A stretch of 64,000 bases of DNA from Micromonospora sp. CP22 (GTDB lineage: Bacteria > Actinomycetota > Actinomycetes > Mycobacteriales > Micromonosporaceae): NCBI RefSeq assembly GCF_009712475.1, contig NZ_VCJO01000002.1, positions 1 through 64,000 of the forward strand. The letters are read 5' to 3'. Positions 33,848 to 42,082 of this stretch are shown here, one piece after another. The notes under the pieces were generated by a model, which did not search any database, was not told the origin of the DNA, and saw only the letters and a program-made list of their open reading frames with translations. Position 1 is the first letter of the stretch, and each line of letters starts with the position of its first letter. The position numbers were made by a program, and so were the translations under genes.

Positions 33848-33878
33848 TTGACCTCGAGTGCGCTCTAAGACGCAGGCT
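33848..33878 (+). promoter_or_regulatory. MerR-type promoter/operator of the aldo/keto reductase gene
   Basis: TTGACC (33848-33853) and CAGGCT (33873-33878) are separated by 19 nt, longer than normal. The spacer holds the dyad CTCGAGTGC/GCTCTAAG. The 19-bp spacer with central dyad is diagnostic of promoters activated by MerR-family regulators. No merR gene lies in the window. Confidence 0.65.
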
Positions 33879-33915
33879 GGTGCCGCGTCCACTCGGGCGC
33901 ACGAAAGGAGTTTCC

Positions 33916-34902
33916 ATGCGGTACCGCACGATCGGCAGCGACCCGCGTACCCGGCGCGAGGTCAGCGTACTCAGCCTCGGCGCGATGCTGTTCGGCACGA
34001 AGACCGACGAGGCCACCTCGTACGCGATTCTGGACCGGTTCGTCGAGGCCGGCGGCACCTTCATCGACACGTCCGACAACTACGCGTTCTGGATGAACGG
34101 CGGACAGGGCGGCGAGAGCGAGGAATTGCTGGGTCGGTGGCGGCGTAGCCGGGGCATCGGCGACGAGATCGTCATCGCCACCAAGCTCGGTGCCCGTCCG
34201 CTGGCCCCCGGCACCAGCTACCTGGACAACGCCGAGGGGTTGTCGGCCAAGGTGATCCGGGAGTCCGCCGAGCGCAGCCGGGAACGCCTCGGCGTGGACC
34301 GGCTGGATCTGCTCTACGCCCACATCGAGGATCACCGGGTGCCACTCCAGGAGACCGTGGAGGGCTTCGCCGAGTTGGTCGCCGAGGGCACCGTGGGGCT
34401 GCTCGGCGCGAGCAACCACCGCACCTGGCGGGTGGAGCGGGCTCGGGCGTTGACCGCCGCGGCCGGGCTGCCCGGGTACGAGGTGCTCCAGTACCACCGC
34501 AGTTACCTGCCGGCCCGGCTGGACGGGCCGACCGACCTCGACGCGGACGGCAACGTGGGCGCCGCCGGTCCCGAGCTGATCAGTTACCTGCGGGCCGAAC
34601 CCGAGCTGACCCTGGTGTCGTACGGGTCACTGCTGTGGGGTGCCTACGTGAACCCGAACAAGCCGCTGGGGCCGGAGTACGACCTGCCGAGCGCGCCGGT
34701 GCGGCTGGCCGCGCTGCGGGAGGTGGCGCAGCAGACCGGTGCGACGGCCAACCAGGTGGTGCTGGCCTGGCTGATGGGCGGCGAGATCTCCACCATTCCG
34801 CTGGTGGGAGCCTCCTCGGTGGCGCAGTTGGACGAGAGCCTCGCCGCCGTGGACCTGGAGTTGACACCCGAGCAACGGCACCGGCTCGACACCGCCTGGT
34901 GA
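33916..34902 (+). CDS. Aldo/keto reductase
   Basis: The 328-residue protein starts at an ATG after AAAGGAG. Catalytic-site segments are FIDTSDNYAFW (Asp, Tyr), IATKLGAR (Lys) and LLYAHIEDH (His). GLLGASNHRTWRVERA and the C-terminal IPLVGASSVAQLDESLAA bind the cofactor. It resembles oxidoreductases of the YajO/MocA type that act on sugars or aldehydes. It lies behind a MerR-type promoter, which would make it inducible by a redox or chemical signal. The substrate is unknown. Confidence 0.9.
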   Translation: MRYRTIGSDPRTRREVSVLSLGAMLFGTKTDEATSYAILDRFVEAGGTFIDTSDNYAFWMNGGQGGESEELLGRWRRSRGIGDEIVIATKLGARPLAPGTSYLDNAEGLSAKVIRESAERSRERLGVDRLDLLYAHIEDHRVPLQETVEGFAELVAEGTVGLLGASNHRTWRVERARALTAAAGLPGYEVLQYHRSYLPARLDGPTDLDADGNVGAAGPELISYLRAEPELTLVSYGSLLWGAYVNPNKPLGPEYDLPSAPVRLAALREVAQQTGATANQVVLAWLMGGEISTIPLVGASSVAQLDESLAAVDLELTPEQRHRLDTAW

Positions 34903-35014
34903 ACGGGGGCCGGCAGCACGACGGGGCCTGCCACGCCGCGAGACGGCGGATCGGCCGGGCCCCCGACAACTGCCGACAGGTGGTGCCCGGTGCCACGGGT
35001 GTCAGGACAGCCGT

Positions 35015-35033
35015 CGCTAGATCTGATCTAGCG
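35015..35033. promoter_or_regulatory. Perfect 19-nt palindromic operator upstream of the DrrA-like gene
   Basis: CGCTAGATC and GATCTAGCG flank a central T. One more mismatch outward, CCG and CGG extend the symmetry to 35011-35037. It lies 179 bp upstream of the exporter start, in the 309-bp gap 34903-35211, which otherwise holds no gene. TetR or PadR regulators bind such sites; none is encoded next to it. Confidence 0.6.
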
Positions 35034-35211
35034 GCGGCTGTTCGCCGTCTCGCGCCTGTGCGGTGAGTCGACCACTGCCGCCGACCACCGTCGTTGTAGG
35101 TGACGGGTGGCCACGGGAGGAGGAGCATCTTGTCGTACCCGTGGGGTGTGGTGGGGCGCCGGGTCACGGCCCGGCCCATCGGCGTGACGAACGGAAGGAA
35201 ACCTCACAATC

Positions 35212-36228
35212 ATGAGTAGACGCACCACCGGCCTCGCCATCGAGGCCGAGGGTCTGACCCGGTCGTTCGGCGAGACCCGCGCGCTCGCCGGGATCGACCT
35301 CCAGGTTCCGGCCGGTGCCGTGTACGGGCTTCTCGGCCCGAACGGGGCCGGCAAGACCACCGCCGTACGCGTGCTGGCCACGCTGCTGCGCCCGGACGGC
35401 GGGCACGCCCGGGTGTTCGGCCACGACGTGGTCTCCGAGGCCGACGCGGTACGCGCCCGGGTCAGCCTGACCGGCCAGTACGCCTCGGTGGACGAGGACC
35501 TGACCGGCACGGAGAACCTCATCCTGCTGGGTCGGTTGCTCGGGCTGCCCAAGGCCGCCGCCCGGCAACGGGCCGAGCAGCTGTTGACCGCGTTCGGGCT
35601 GACCGAGGCGGCCGGACGGCAGGTGAAGAAGTACTCGGGCGGTATGCGGCGACGCATCGACATCGCGGCGAGCATCCTGAACACCCCCGACCTGCTGTTC
35701 CTCGACGAGCCGACGACCGGGCTGGACCCGCGCAGCCGCAACCAGGTGTGGGAGATCGTCCGGGCGGTGGTCGCGCACGGTACGACCGTGCTGCTGACCA
35801 CGCAGTACCTGGACGAGGCCGACAAGCTGGCCAGCCGAATCGCGGTGGTCGACCACGGCCGGGTGATCGCGGAGGGCACCCCGGGCGAGTTGAAGTCGTC
35901 GGTCGGCTCCGGCACGGTCCACCTGCGGCTACGCGACGCCGACCAGCGGCCCGAGGCCGAGCGGGTGTTGCAGGCCACGCTGAGCGTGCCGGTCCAGTTG
36001 GAGGCCGACCCGGTGGCGATCACCGCCCGGGTCGGTGGCGACGGCAGCGAGCTGGATGCCGGCGCCCAGGCCGCCTTGGCGCTGGGCGAGCTGTCCCGCG
36101 CCGGGATCGTGGTCGACGACTTCTCCCTCGGCCAGCCGAGCCTGGACGAGGTCTTCCTGGCCCTGACCGACCACCCCGCCGTACCGGCCACCGACGAGCG
36201 GGACGACGAGCTGGAGGCAGCCCGATGA
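35212..36228 (+). CDS. DrrA-type ABC exporter ATP-binding protein
   Basis: The 338-residue ATPase has Walker [10 protein letters not shown], signature [16 protein letters not shown], Walker [17 protein letters not shown] and the switch [12 protein letters not shown]. The variant Q-Y-L-D-E-A and the long C-terminal domain (about 225-338; [29 protein letters not shown]) are typical of the DrrA family of drug/antibiotic exporters. Its permease gene follows with ATGA overlap. A palindromic operator lies upstream. Confidence 0.93.
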   Translation: MSRRTTGLAIEAEGLTRSFGETRALAGIDLQVPAGAVYGLLGPNGAGKTTAVRVLATLLRPDGGHARVFGHDVVSEADAVRARVSLTGQYASVDEDLTGTENLILLGRLLGLPKAAARQRAEQLLTAFGLTEAAGRQVKKYSGGMRRRIDIAASILNTPDLLFLDEPTTGLDPRSRNQVWEIVRAVVAHGTTVLLTTQYLDEADKLASRIAVVDHGRVIAEGTPGELKSSVGSGTVHLRLRDADQRPEAERVLQATLSVPVQLEADPVAITARVGGDGSELDAGAQAALALGELSRAGIVVDDFSLGQPSLDEVFLALTDHPAVPATDERDDELEAAR

Positions 36229-37082
36229 GCAGCGACACCGCCACCTCGACCGGTCGGGCACCGACGGTCTTCGTACCCTCCTCCGAGGCGTTGGCGACGG
36301 TTCTCGCGCCCGGCGCACGGCCACCTCGACCGAGCCCGCTGTCGGCGTCGTTGACCTTCAGCTGGCGCGCCCTGCTGAAGATCAAGCACGTGCCGGAACA
36401 GCTGTTCGACGTGACCGCGTTCCCGATCATCATGGTGCTGATGTTCACGTACCTGTTCGGCGGCGCGCTCGCCGACAGCCCTCGTGACTACCTGCAGTTC
36501 TTCCTGCCCGGCATCATGGTGACCAGCGTCGTGATGATCACCATGTACACCGGCGTCGGCTTGAACACCGACATCGAGAAGGGCGTTTTCGACCGGTTCC
36601 GGACGCTGCCGGTGTGGCGGCCCGCCGCACTGGTCGGCATGATCGTCGGGGACGTGCTGCGTTACGTCCTCGCCGCAGTGGTGATCCTGACCGTCGGGCT
36701 GGTGCTCGGCTTCCGCCCCGACGGCGGTGTGTTCGGCATACTCGCCGGGATCGGCCTGCTGGTGGTCTTCTCCTTCGCGTTCTCCTGGGTCTGGACGTTC
36801 TTCGGGCTGATCCTGCGCAGCGAGAAGTCGGTGATGGGGGTCAGCATGATGGTGCTGTTCCCGCTGACCTTCCTGAGCAACGTCTTCGTCGACCCGTCCA
36901 CGATGCCCGGTTGGCTCCAGGCGTTCGTCAAGGCCAACCCGATCACGCACCTGGTGTCGTCCGTACGCGCGGCGATGGCGGGCACCACGGACGCCTCGGC
37001 CATGATGTGGATCGCGGTCTGGAGCGCCGCGTTCATCGCCGTCTTCGGCACCCTAACCATGCACCGCTACAACCGCCGCTAA
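36225..37082 (+). CDS. DrrB-type ABC-2 permease
   Basis: The 285-residue membrane protein has six predicted helices. These include [58 protein letters not shown] and [20 protein letters not shown]. The last helix ends near the C-terminus ([23 protein letters not shown]). The N-terminal 40 residues are a Pro/Ala-rich cytoplasmic extension. Motifs such as [17 protein letters not shown] and [16 protein letters not shown] are characteristic of DrrB permeases. It pairs with the ATPase coupled upstream to export a hydrophobic compound. Confidence 0.92.
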   Translation: MSSDTATSTGRAPTVFVPSSEALATVLAPGARPPRPSPLSASLTFSWRALLKIKHVPEQLFDVTAFPIIMVLMFTYLFGGALADSPRDYLQFFLPGIMVTSVVMITMYTGVGLNTDIEKGVFDRFRTLPVWRPAALVGMIVGDVLRYVLAAVVILTVGLVLGFRPDGGVFGILAGIGLLVVFSFAFSWVWTFFGLILRSEKSVMGVSMMVLFPLTFLSNVFVDPSTMPGWLQAFVKANPITHLVSSVRAAMAGTTDASAMMWIAVWSAAFIAVFGTLTMHRYNRR

Positions 37083-37130
37083 CCCCACTCCCCCCCACCC
37101 CCACCCCCACCCCTGCCCCTGTCTGCATGC

Positions 37131-37190
37131 GTTGATCAAGAAGTTTTCGTCATAGTCGATCTCCCTGGTGACCAAAACTTCTTGATCAAC
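37131..37190. repeat. 60-bp palindromic element, copy A
   Basis: Perfect 17-nt arms GTTGATCAAGAAGTTTT and AAAACTTCTTGATCAAC flank a 26-nt loop (CGTCATAGTC...TGGTGACC). A near-identical element lies at 40596-40655 with the loop in the opposite orientation. It sits between the ends of the DrrB-like gene and the AAA ATPase gene, so it could end transcription in both directions. A C-rich tract precedes it (37085-37117). Confidence 0.8.
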
Positions 37191-37209
37191 CCGGGCTTGT
37201 CGGAGGGGG

Positions 37210-40200
37210 TCAGAGGTGCCAGGGGTGGGGGGTGGGTGGGAGGTAGCGGCAGGCAGCGCCGGTGGAGACCGTTTGGCGCAGGTGAGCGGCGAGCGGCGGG
37301 TGCCGCTGGTCGAGACGTCGCAACGTGTCACGGATGCGGGCGGTGACCGTCTTGCGGGCCCGTTCCGCCTCATCACCGAGCCGACGGCTACGTCCGGCCA
37401 AGCCCGCAGCAGCCCGCAACTGGTCGATCAACGCCTGCCGCTCGGCGTCCAGCGCCGCCACCCGTGCCTCGTCGCCACGCCCGGCCGCGAGATCGATCTC
37501 GTCGTCAAGTCGTTCCAGGTGACGCCGGTAGCGACTTCTCGCCTCGTCGTCGAGCACCTCGTCACCGCCCATCCGACGGGCGGCGACCAGGTCCGGCCCG
37601 GCGGCTGGATCGAGCAGCTCGACCGCCGGCACGTCGACACCCGGGCGACTGAGTAGCAGGCGCAGGTCGTGCAGCCCTTTGGCGTCAGGCAGGTGGACGG
37701 TGTCACCGTCGTAGGTGAGCCGCCAGACCGCACCGTCCCGCCGGAACTCGAACGCCGGGCCCACATCAGCCCCGCTGCCGCCGTACACCGACCCTGCGGC
37801 CCGCCCCACCGGCCCCACCGTCGTCCCGCCGCCGGCGCCCGCCGAACCGGCCGAGGTCGGAGTGGCCTCGGCGGATGTCCCGGCTGTGTCAGTGGTCGGG
37901 GCGGCAGCGGCGAGTCGGGCGAGGATGTGCGGCATATCGAGATCGCGCGCCTCCCGCTCGACCTCGGCGTACAGCATTGCGGCGCTGGTGACGTCACCCG
38001 GGCGGCCACGCGCGGTCAGCGCGTCGACGAGTGCGGCCCCGGCGATCACCGACCACGGGCGGGCACCCATCCGGTCGGCGGCGGCACGGGCTGCGGTGAA
38101 ACCGGTGACGGCGTCGTCCCACCGCTGCTCGGCGACGTCGGCCACGGCGAGCCAGTGATCCACTGGGCCGCTGAGGTCGCATCCGAACAGCGAGACGAGC
38201 CAGTGCCCCCGGTACGGCGACAGTGCCTGACGGACCTCGGCGCAGTCGCTCGGGTCGGCGAGCGTGGCCTGCGCCCGCAACCGCCACCACAGCGGCGAGA
38301 TCGACCCGACGAACCGGGTGTCCGTGGTGTCGAGTTCTGCGGCGAGGCGGGCCGCCGTGCGGTGATCGCCGCGTTCGGCGGCGGTGATCCCCCGCAGCAG
38401 ACCGAGGTGCGGGTGGTCGACGGCGGTGAACGCGTCGAGCATGGCCTGGGCGTCGTCGAGCCGCCCACGCAACAACAGCAACCCCCAACGCAGGTGGTGA
38501 CCGAGGAAGGCGTGGTCGGCCTGATCCCAGTCGTCGACCTCATCGAACTCGCGGTAACAGGTCTCGGCAGCCGCGAAATCACCCCGGAACGCATTTATGA
38601 GGCCACCGTCGATGGCTGTCGCCATCTGGTGCCGAGGCTTGCCGGTCTGTCGCCCCCCGGTGACGAAGGCGGTCAACTCATCGAAGTAGCGCGGGTCACC
38701 GAGTTCGAGCAGGGCGACCCAGCGCAGGGAGGTCGACCACAGCTCCGTCTCCCGATCGCCGGTGCGACGCGCGACGTCGCGGATCTCGCCGGTGAGGGCG
38801 GCCCGTTCGGGCGCGGTACCCAGTCCCCAGGTGGAGTCGTGCCGCACCCACAGGCTGAAGGTGAGCGCCTCGTCATCCCGTTTCGATCGGGCGAGTGTCT
38901 CGGTGGCGGTGATCAGATCCGTTTCGAGGGCAGCCGGTCCGGCGCTCTCGTCGGGCTCGCCGATCAGCCGTCGGTACGCCTCGCGCAGCAACTCCGTACT
39001 GTCGACGCCCGGCACGGGTTCGAGCTGCCAGTGGCGACGCACGTTGAGCGCGAACCTGGCCAACACCGCCGGGTCGTCGCCCGCCAGGGCCAGCGTGGCG
39101 GCCTCGCCGAGCATTCGGCGCGCCTCGTCGCGGGCACCGGTGTGGAAGAGTTGATCGGTCAACGCGGTCAGGATCTTGATCTGCTGGATGTCGTCCCGCA
39201 CCACTTCCAGCGCCCGTCGCAGGTGGACGGTGGACTCCTCCAGCGCCAGCCGACACCGGGCGTCCCGAGCGGCGTCGAGCAGCAGATCGGTAACGTGGGC
39301 GGCGTCCAGGTGCCCGCCGGCCAGCCACGCGTGGCGGGCCACGTCGGCGGGGATCAGCAACTGGTTCAGCGCGTCGTGCCCCTCGACGGCCCGCACCACG
39401 GCGGCGTGCCGAGCGCGCCGCTCATCGTCGGTGAGCGCGTCGTAGAGCGTCTCGCGGACCAGGTCGTGCACGAAGGCGTACCGGCCGCCTTGGCTGGTCA
39501 GCAGGCGCGCGGCGACCGCGACGTCCAGCAACTCGCCGACCCGGGCCGACGGCAGCCCGGCACCGGCCGCGAGAACCGCACCGTGGAACTCCCGGCCCAG
39601 CACAGCGGCGACGGTGAGCGCGTCGGCGACCATGGCGGGCAGGTGGTCCAGTCGTCGCCGCACCACCTCCCGGACGCTGGGCGGGATGGTGGCGAGCGCG
39701 CCGTCGGCGTGCCACAGCCGGGCGGTCTGCTCCACGAAGAAGGGGTTGCCGCCGGTACGCCGGTGCACGTCGTCGACGCAGTACGGATCGGGCACCCTGC
39801 CGGCGGTACGGGCCATCAATGCGCCGACCTCGTCCCGGCTCAGGCCGGCGAGGCTGATCGTGGTTGCCTTGGCGACCAACGACATCAGCAGGGGTCGCAG
39901 CGGGTGGTCGACGGCCTCCATCTCGGCGTCGCGGTAGGTGCCGACGAGCAGCAGCCGTTCGAACCAGGTGTGCTGGGCGGCGAACCGCAACAGTCGCATC
40001 GACGCCGCGTCGGCCCAGTGCAGGTCGTCCAGGATCACCATGACCGGGCGACGCTGCGAGACCGCGACCAGCGCGGTGGTGACCGCGTCGTAGAGGGCGA
40101 ACTCCTCCTGCTCGGCGGCCTCACCACGGACAGCGGCCTCACCACGGACAGCGTCTGACGCCAGTGGACTGGCCTCGCCGAGCAGCAGTGCCAACGCCGG

Positions 40201-40503
40201 TTCGGCGGACTCCCGGGCCAACGCCCAGTCCTCCGGCGAACGACGCAGCCGGCGTAGCACCTGCGTCCAGGGCCAGTAGCCGGGGGCACTCGCCGAATCC
40301 CAGCAGGCCCCGCTGAGCACCAACGCCCCCTGACGGCGGGCCTCGTCGGCGGCGGCGGTCACCAGCGTCGTCTTGCCGATGCCGGGCTCTCCCGCGACCA
40401 GCACCAGGCCCCCGTGGCTGGTGCCGGCCCGGTCCACCTCGGCCCGCAACAGACCGGCCGGATGATCTCGCCCGATCATGAATCCGCCCGCCTGCCCCGT
40501 CAT
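37210..40503 (-). CDS. Large AAA ATPase regulator-like protein (MalT/LuxR-type, no HTH seen)
   Basis: The 1097-residue protein has a STAND-like ATPase domain (about 10-350): GRDHPAGLL, Walker A LVAGEPGIGKTTL, Walker B VMVILDDLHWADAAS and RRTGGNPFFVEQTARL. A long TPR-like helical region follows (about 400-860). The C-terminal 170 residues have a winged-helix-like EFRRDGAVWRLTYDGDTVHLP and LHDLRLLLS segment, a charged helical part (RYRRHLERLDDEIDLAAGRGDEA) and ARIRDTLRRLDQRHPPLAAHLRQTV. No LuxR helix-turn-helix ends the protein. This layout is known from actinobacterial regulator-like ATPases. It is flanked by the palindromic elements A and B. ATG 40503 is preferred. Confidence 0.85.
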   Translation of the reverse strand: MTGQAGGFMIGRDHPAGLLRAEVDRAGTSHGGLVLVAGEPGIGKTTLVTAAADEARRQGALVLSGACWDSASAPGYWPWTQVLRRLRRSPEDWALARESAEPALALLLGEASPLASDAVRGEAAVRGEAAEQEEFALYDAVTTALVAVSQRRPVMVILDDLHWADAASMRLLRFAAQHTWFERLLLVGTYRDAEMEAVDHPLRPLLMSLVAKATTISLAGLSRDEVGALMARTAGRVPDPYCVDDVHRRTGGNPFFVEQTARLWHADGALATIPPSVREVVRRRLDHLPAMVADALTVAAVLGREFHGAVLAAGAGLPSARVGELLDVAVAARLLTSQGGRYAFVHDLVRETLYDALTDDERRARHAAVVRAVEGHDALNQLLIPADVARHAWLAGGHLDAAHVTDLLLDAARDARCRLALEESTVHLRRALEVVRDDIQQIKILTALTDQLFHTGARDEARRMLGEAATLALAGDDPAVLARFALNVRRHWQLEPVPGVDSTELLREAYRRLIGEPDESAGPAALETDLITATETLARSKRDDEALTFSLWVRHDSTWGLGTAPERAALTGEIRDVARRTGDRETELWSTSLRWVALLELGDPRYFDELTAFVTGGRQTGKPRHQMATAIDGGLINAFRGDFAAAETCYREFDEVDDWDQADHAFLGHHLRWGLLLLRGRLDDAQAMLDAFTAVDHPHLGLLRGITAAERGDHRTAARLAAELDTTDTRFVGSISPLWWRLRAQATLADPSDCAEVRQALSPYRGHWLVSLFGCDLSGPVDHWLAVADVAEQRWDDAVTGFTAARAAADRMGARPWSVIAGAALVDALTARGRPGDVTSAAMLYAEVEREARDLDMPHILARLAAAAPTTDTAGTSAEATPTSAGSAGAGGGTTVGPVGRAAGSVYGGSGADVGPAFEFRRDGAVWRLTYDGDTVHLPDAKGLHDLRLLLSRPGVDVPAVELLDPAAGPDLVAARRMGGDEVLDDEARSRYRRHLERLDDEIDLAAGRGDEARVAALDAERQALIDQLRAAAGLAGRSRRLGDEAERARKTVTARIRDTLRRLDQRHPPLAAHLRQTVSTGAACRYLPPTPHPWHL

Positions 40504-40595
40504 GACCACCGACGGTAGCCGACCAGACCGACACGCCGTGCCGCACGCGGCCCCGCCAGCGCCCCCTCCCCAGGACCAGGCCCGCCCCCACTTCA

Positions 40596-40655
40596 GTTGA
40601 TCAAGAAGTTTTGGTCGTCAAGGAGATCAACTATGACGAAAACTTCTTGATCAAC
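40596..40655. repeat. 60-bp palindromic element, copy B
   Basis: Arms are identical to copy A (17 of 17). The inner 26 nt, read in reverse complement, match those of copy A apart from a few changes. The flank on the right of both copies reads CCGGG. The stop codon (TAG) of the Upf1-like helicase gene lies inside it at 40631-40633. A G-rich run (40665-40689) follows. Confidence 0.8.
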
Positions 40656-42010
40656 CCGGGTCTAGGGGGTGGGGGTGGGGGGTGGGGGGCTGTTAGGTGG
40701 GTGAGGATCGCTTGGTTGGCTTCCCAGCCGTCGGGGAAGCGGACCGGCACGTCCAGTTGTGGCGCCTCGGTCGAGGGGTGCGCGTCCAGCAGCTCACCGA
40801 TGCCGGCACGGGCCACCACGAGACATGCCTGCCGGTGCCGGGAGGTCAGCACGCAGAGTCGCCCCGACTCCAGGTGGAAGGCGGTGGCGTCGCGCCGACC
40901 GGAGAGCGGGTGCAGCACGATCGTCACGTCGTACTCCCGGCCCTGGAGCCGGTTGGCGGTGTCGACGGTGACGTCCGCACCGACCTCGCCGAGCTGCGCG
41001 CGGATGGCCGCGACCTGGTCCCGGTGGGCGGCACCGACGGCGATCCGGTCCGCGGTGACCGGCGCGCCACCGGGCGCCTGCTCGCAGACCGCGACCGCAC
41101 CGCGCCGCAGCACCCGCAGCGCGAGCGCGGCGCACGCGGCGGCGGCCTCCCCGTCGGTACGCAGGGTGTGCCGGGCGGGCAACTCGTACAGCGCCCAACC
41201 GGTGGTGGCGGCCGACTCGACCGCCCGGTCGACGGCGTCGTCCGACCCGGGCTCGGTGAGGTGCAGTGCCCGGTCGGCCGGGCCGGTGCCGGCGCGGAAG
41301 CCGGTGAACGGATAGAACGCGCGGGACACGACCGGGGCGGCCGAGTCGGGCAGCCGCCAGGAGACCGGTAGCCGGTGCACCGGCAGGTGCGGGTTGTGCC
41401 GCAGCAGCACCGCCACCGCCGACTGCATCGGATCCCAGGTCAGCCCCGCCCACCGCTCGACGTCGACGGTGGAGAACGGGTCGAGCTGCCCCGGATCACC
41501 CACGAACAGCGCCCGTTCGAACCTGCCGGCCACGCGCAACAGGGCGTCCGAGCGCATCTGGTACGCCTCGTCCACGATCGCCCAGGGCCAGCAGCCCTCG
41601 GTGACCGTGGCCCATTTGGCGGCCGTACCGATGACCACGGCCGAGGCGGCCAGGTCGCCGGCTTTCGCGGCGACCCGGACCTGCGGGTGCGCCCGCACCC
41701 GGGGCGACGCCCGGTAGTCACCGGCCGAGAGCCGCCCCAGGCGCAGCTGCGGAGCCTTCGTGGCGAGCCGGTCGATCAGGTCGTCGACCTGCTCGTTGGT
41801 CTGGGCCACCACCATCAGCGGCTCGTCGGCACCCGCCAGTTCGATGGCGGCCCGCACCACCAGGGTCGACTTGCCGGCCCCCGGCGGTGAGTCGACCACC
41901 ACGCCCCGGTGCTCGCCCGACCGCAGGTCGGCCAGCACGGCAGTGATCACGCGTTCGGCCTCGACAGCTGGCGGTACGGCCAGCTGCGGCGTCAACCTCG
42001 TCTGCCCCAC
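40631..42010 (-). CDS. Upf1/Dna2-like superfamily 1 helicase or AAA nuclease-type ATPase
   Basis: The 459-residue protein starts at a GTG at 42010 after AAGGTG. It has Walker A VVDSPPGAGKSTLVV, Walker B/DE WAIVDEAYQM, motif III LFVGDPGQLDPF and motif IV-like PVHRLPVSWRLP. Late motifs are VDTANRLQGREYDVTIVLHPLS and LCVLTSRHRQA. The order and text match superfamily 1 RNA/DNA helicases of the Upf1/Dna2 group. It lacks extra nuclease domains. The C-terminus carries a run of prolines (HPPPPPPRPG) and ends in palindromic element B, which supplies the last codons and stop. The substrate is unknown. Confidence 0.85.
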   Translation of the reverse strand: MGQTRLTPQLAVPPAVEAERVITAVLADLRSGEHRGVVVDSPPGAGKSTLVVRAAIELAGADEPLMVVAQTNEQVDDLIDRLATKAPQLRLGRLSAGDYRASPRVRAHPQVRVAAKAGDLAASAVVIGTAAKWATVTEGCWPWAIVDEAYQMRSDALLRVAGRFERALFVGDPGQLDPFSTVDVERWAGLTWDPMQSAVAVLLRHNPHLPVHRLPVSWRLPDSAAPVVSRAFYPFTGFRAGTGPADRALHLTEPGSDDAVDRAVESAATTGWALYELPARHTLRTDGEAAAACAALALRVLRRGAVAVCEQAPGGAPVTADRIAVGAAHRDQVAAIRAQLGEVGADVTVDTANRLQGREYDVTIVLHPLSGRRDATAFHLESGRLCVLTSRHRQACLVVARAGIGELLDAHPSTEAPQLDVPVRFPDGWEANQAILTHLTAPHPPPPPPRPGLIKKFSS

Positions 42011-42082
42011 CGGCCGCACCTTACCGCCAGCCACTCGCCGTCACCGCCGACGGCCAGCAGCCACGTCGACCGCAACGCGGGG

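Noticed and set aside
31923..34079. Long minus-strand open frame of 718 residues overlapping the NACHT gene in another frame
   Set aside because: Composition is Arg/Gly/Ala-rich without motifs; the overlapping frame carries Walker motifs.
40611..40660. Short plus-strand peptide frame EINYDENFLIN inside palindrome B and a like one in palindrome A
   Set aside because: The similarity follows from the shared palindrome sequence; no ribosome site or conserved protein is evident.
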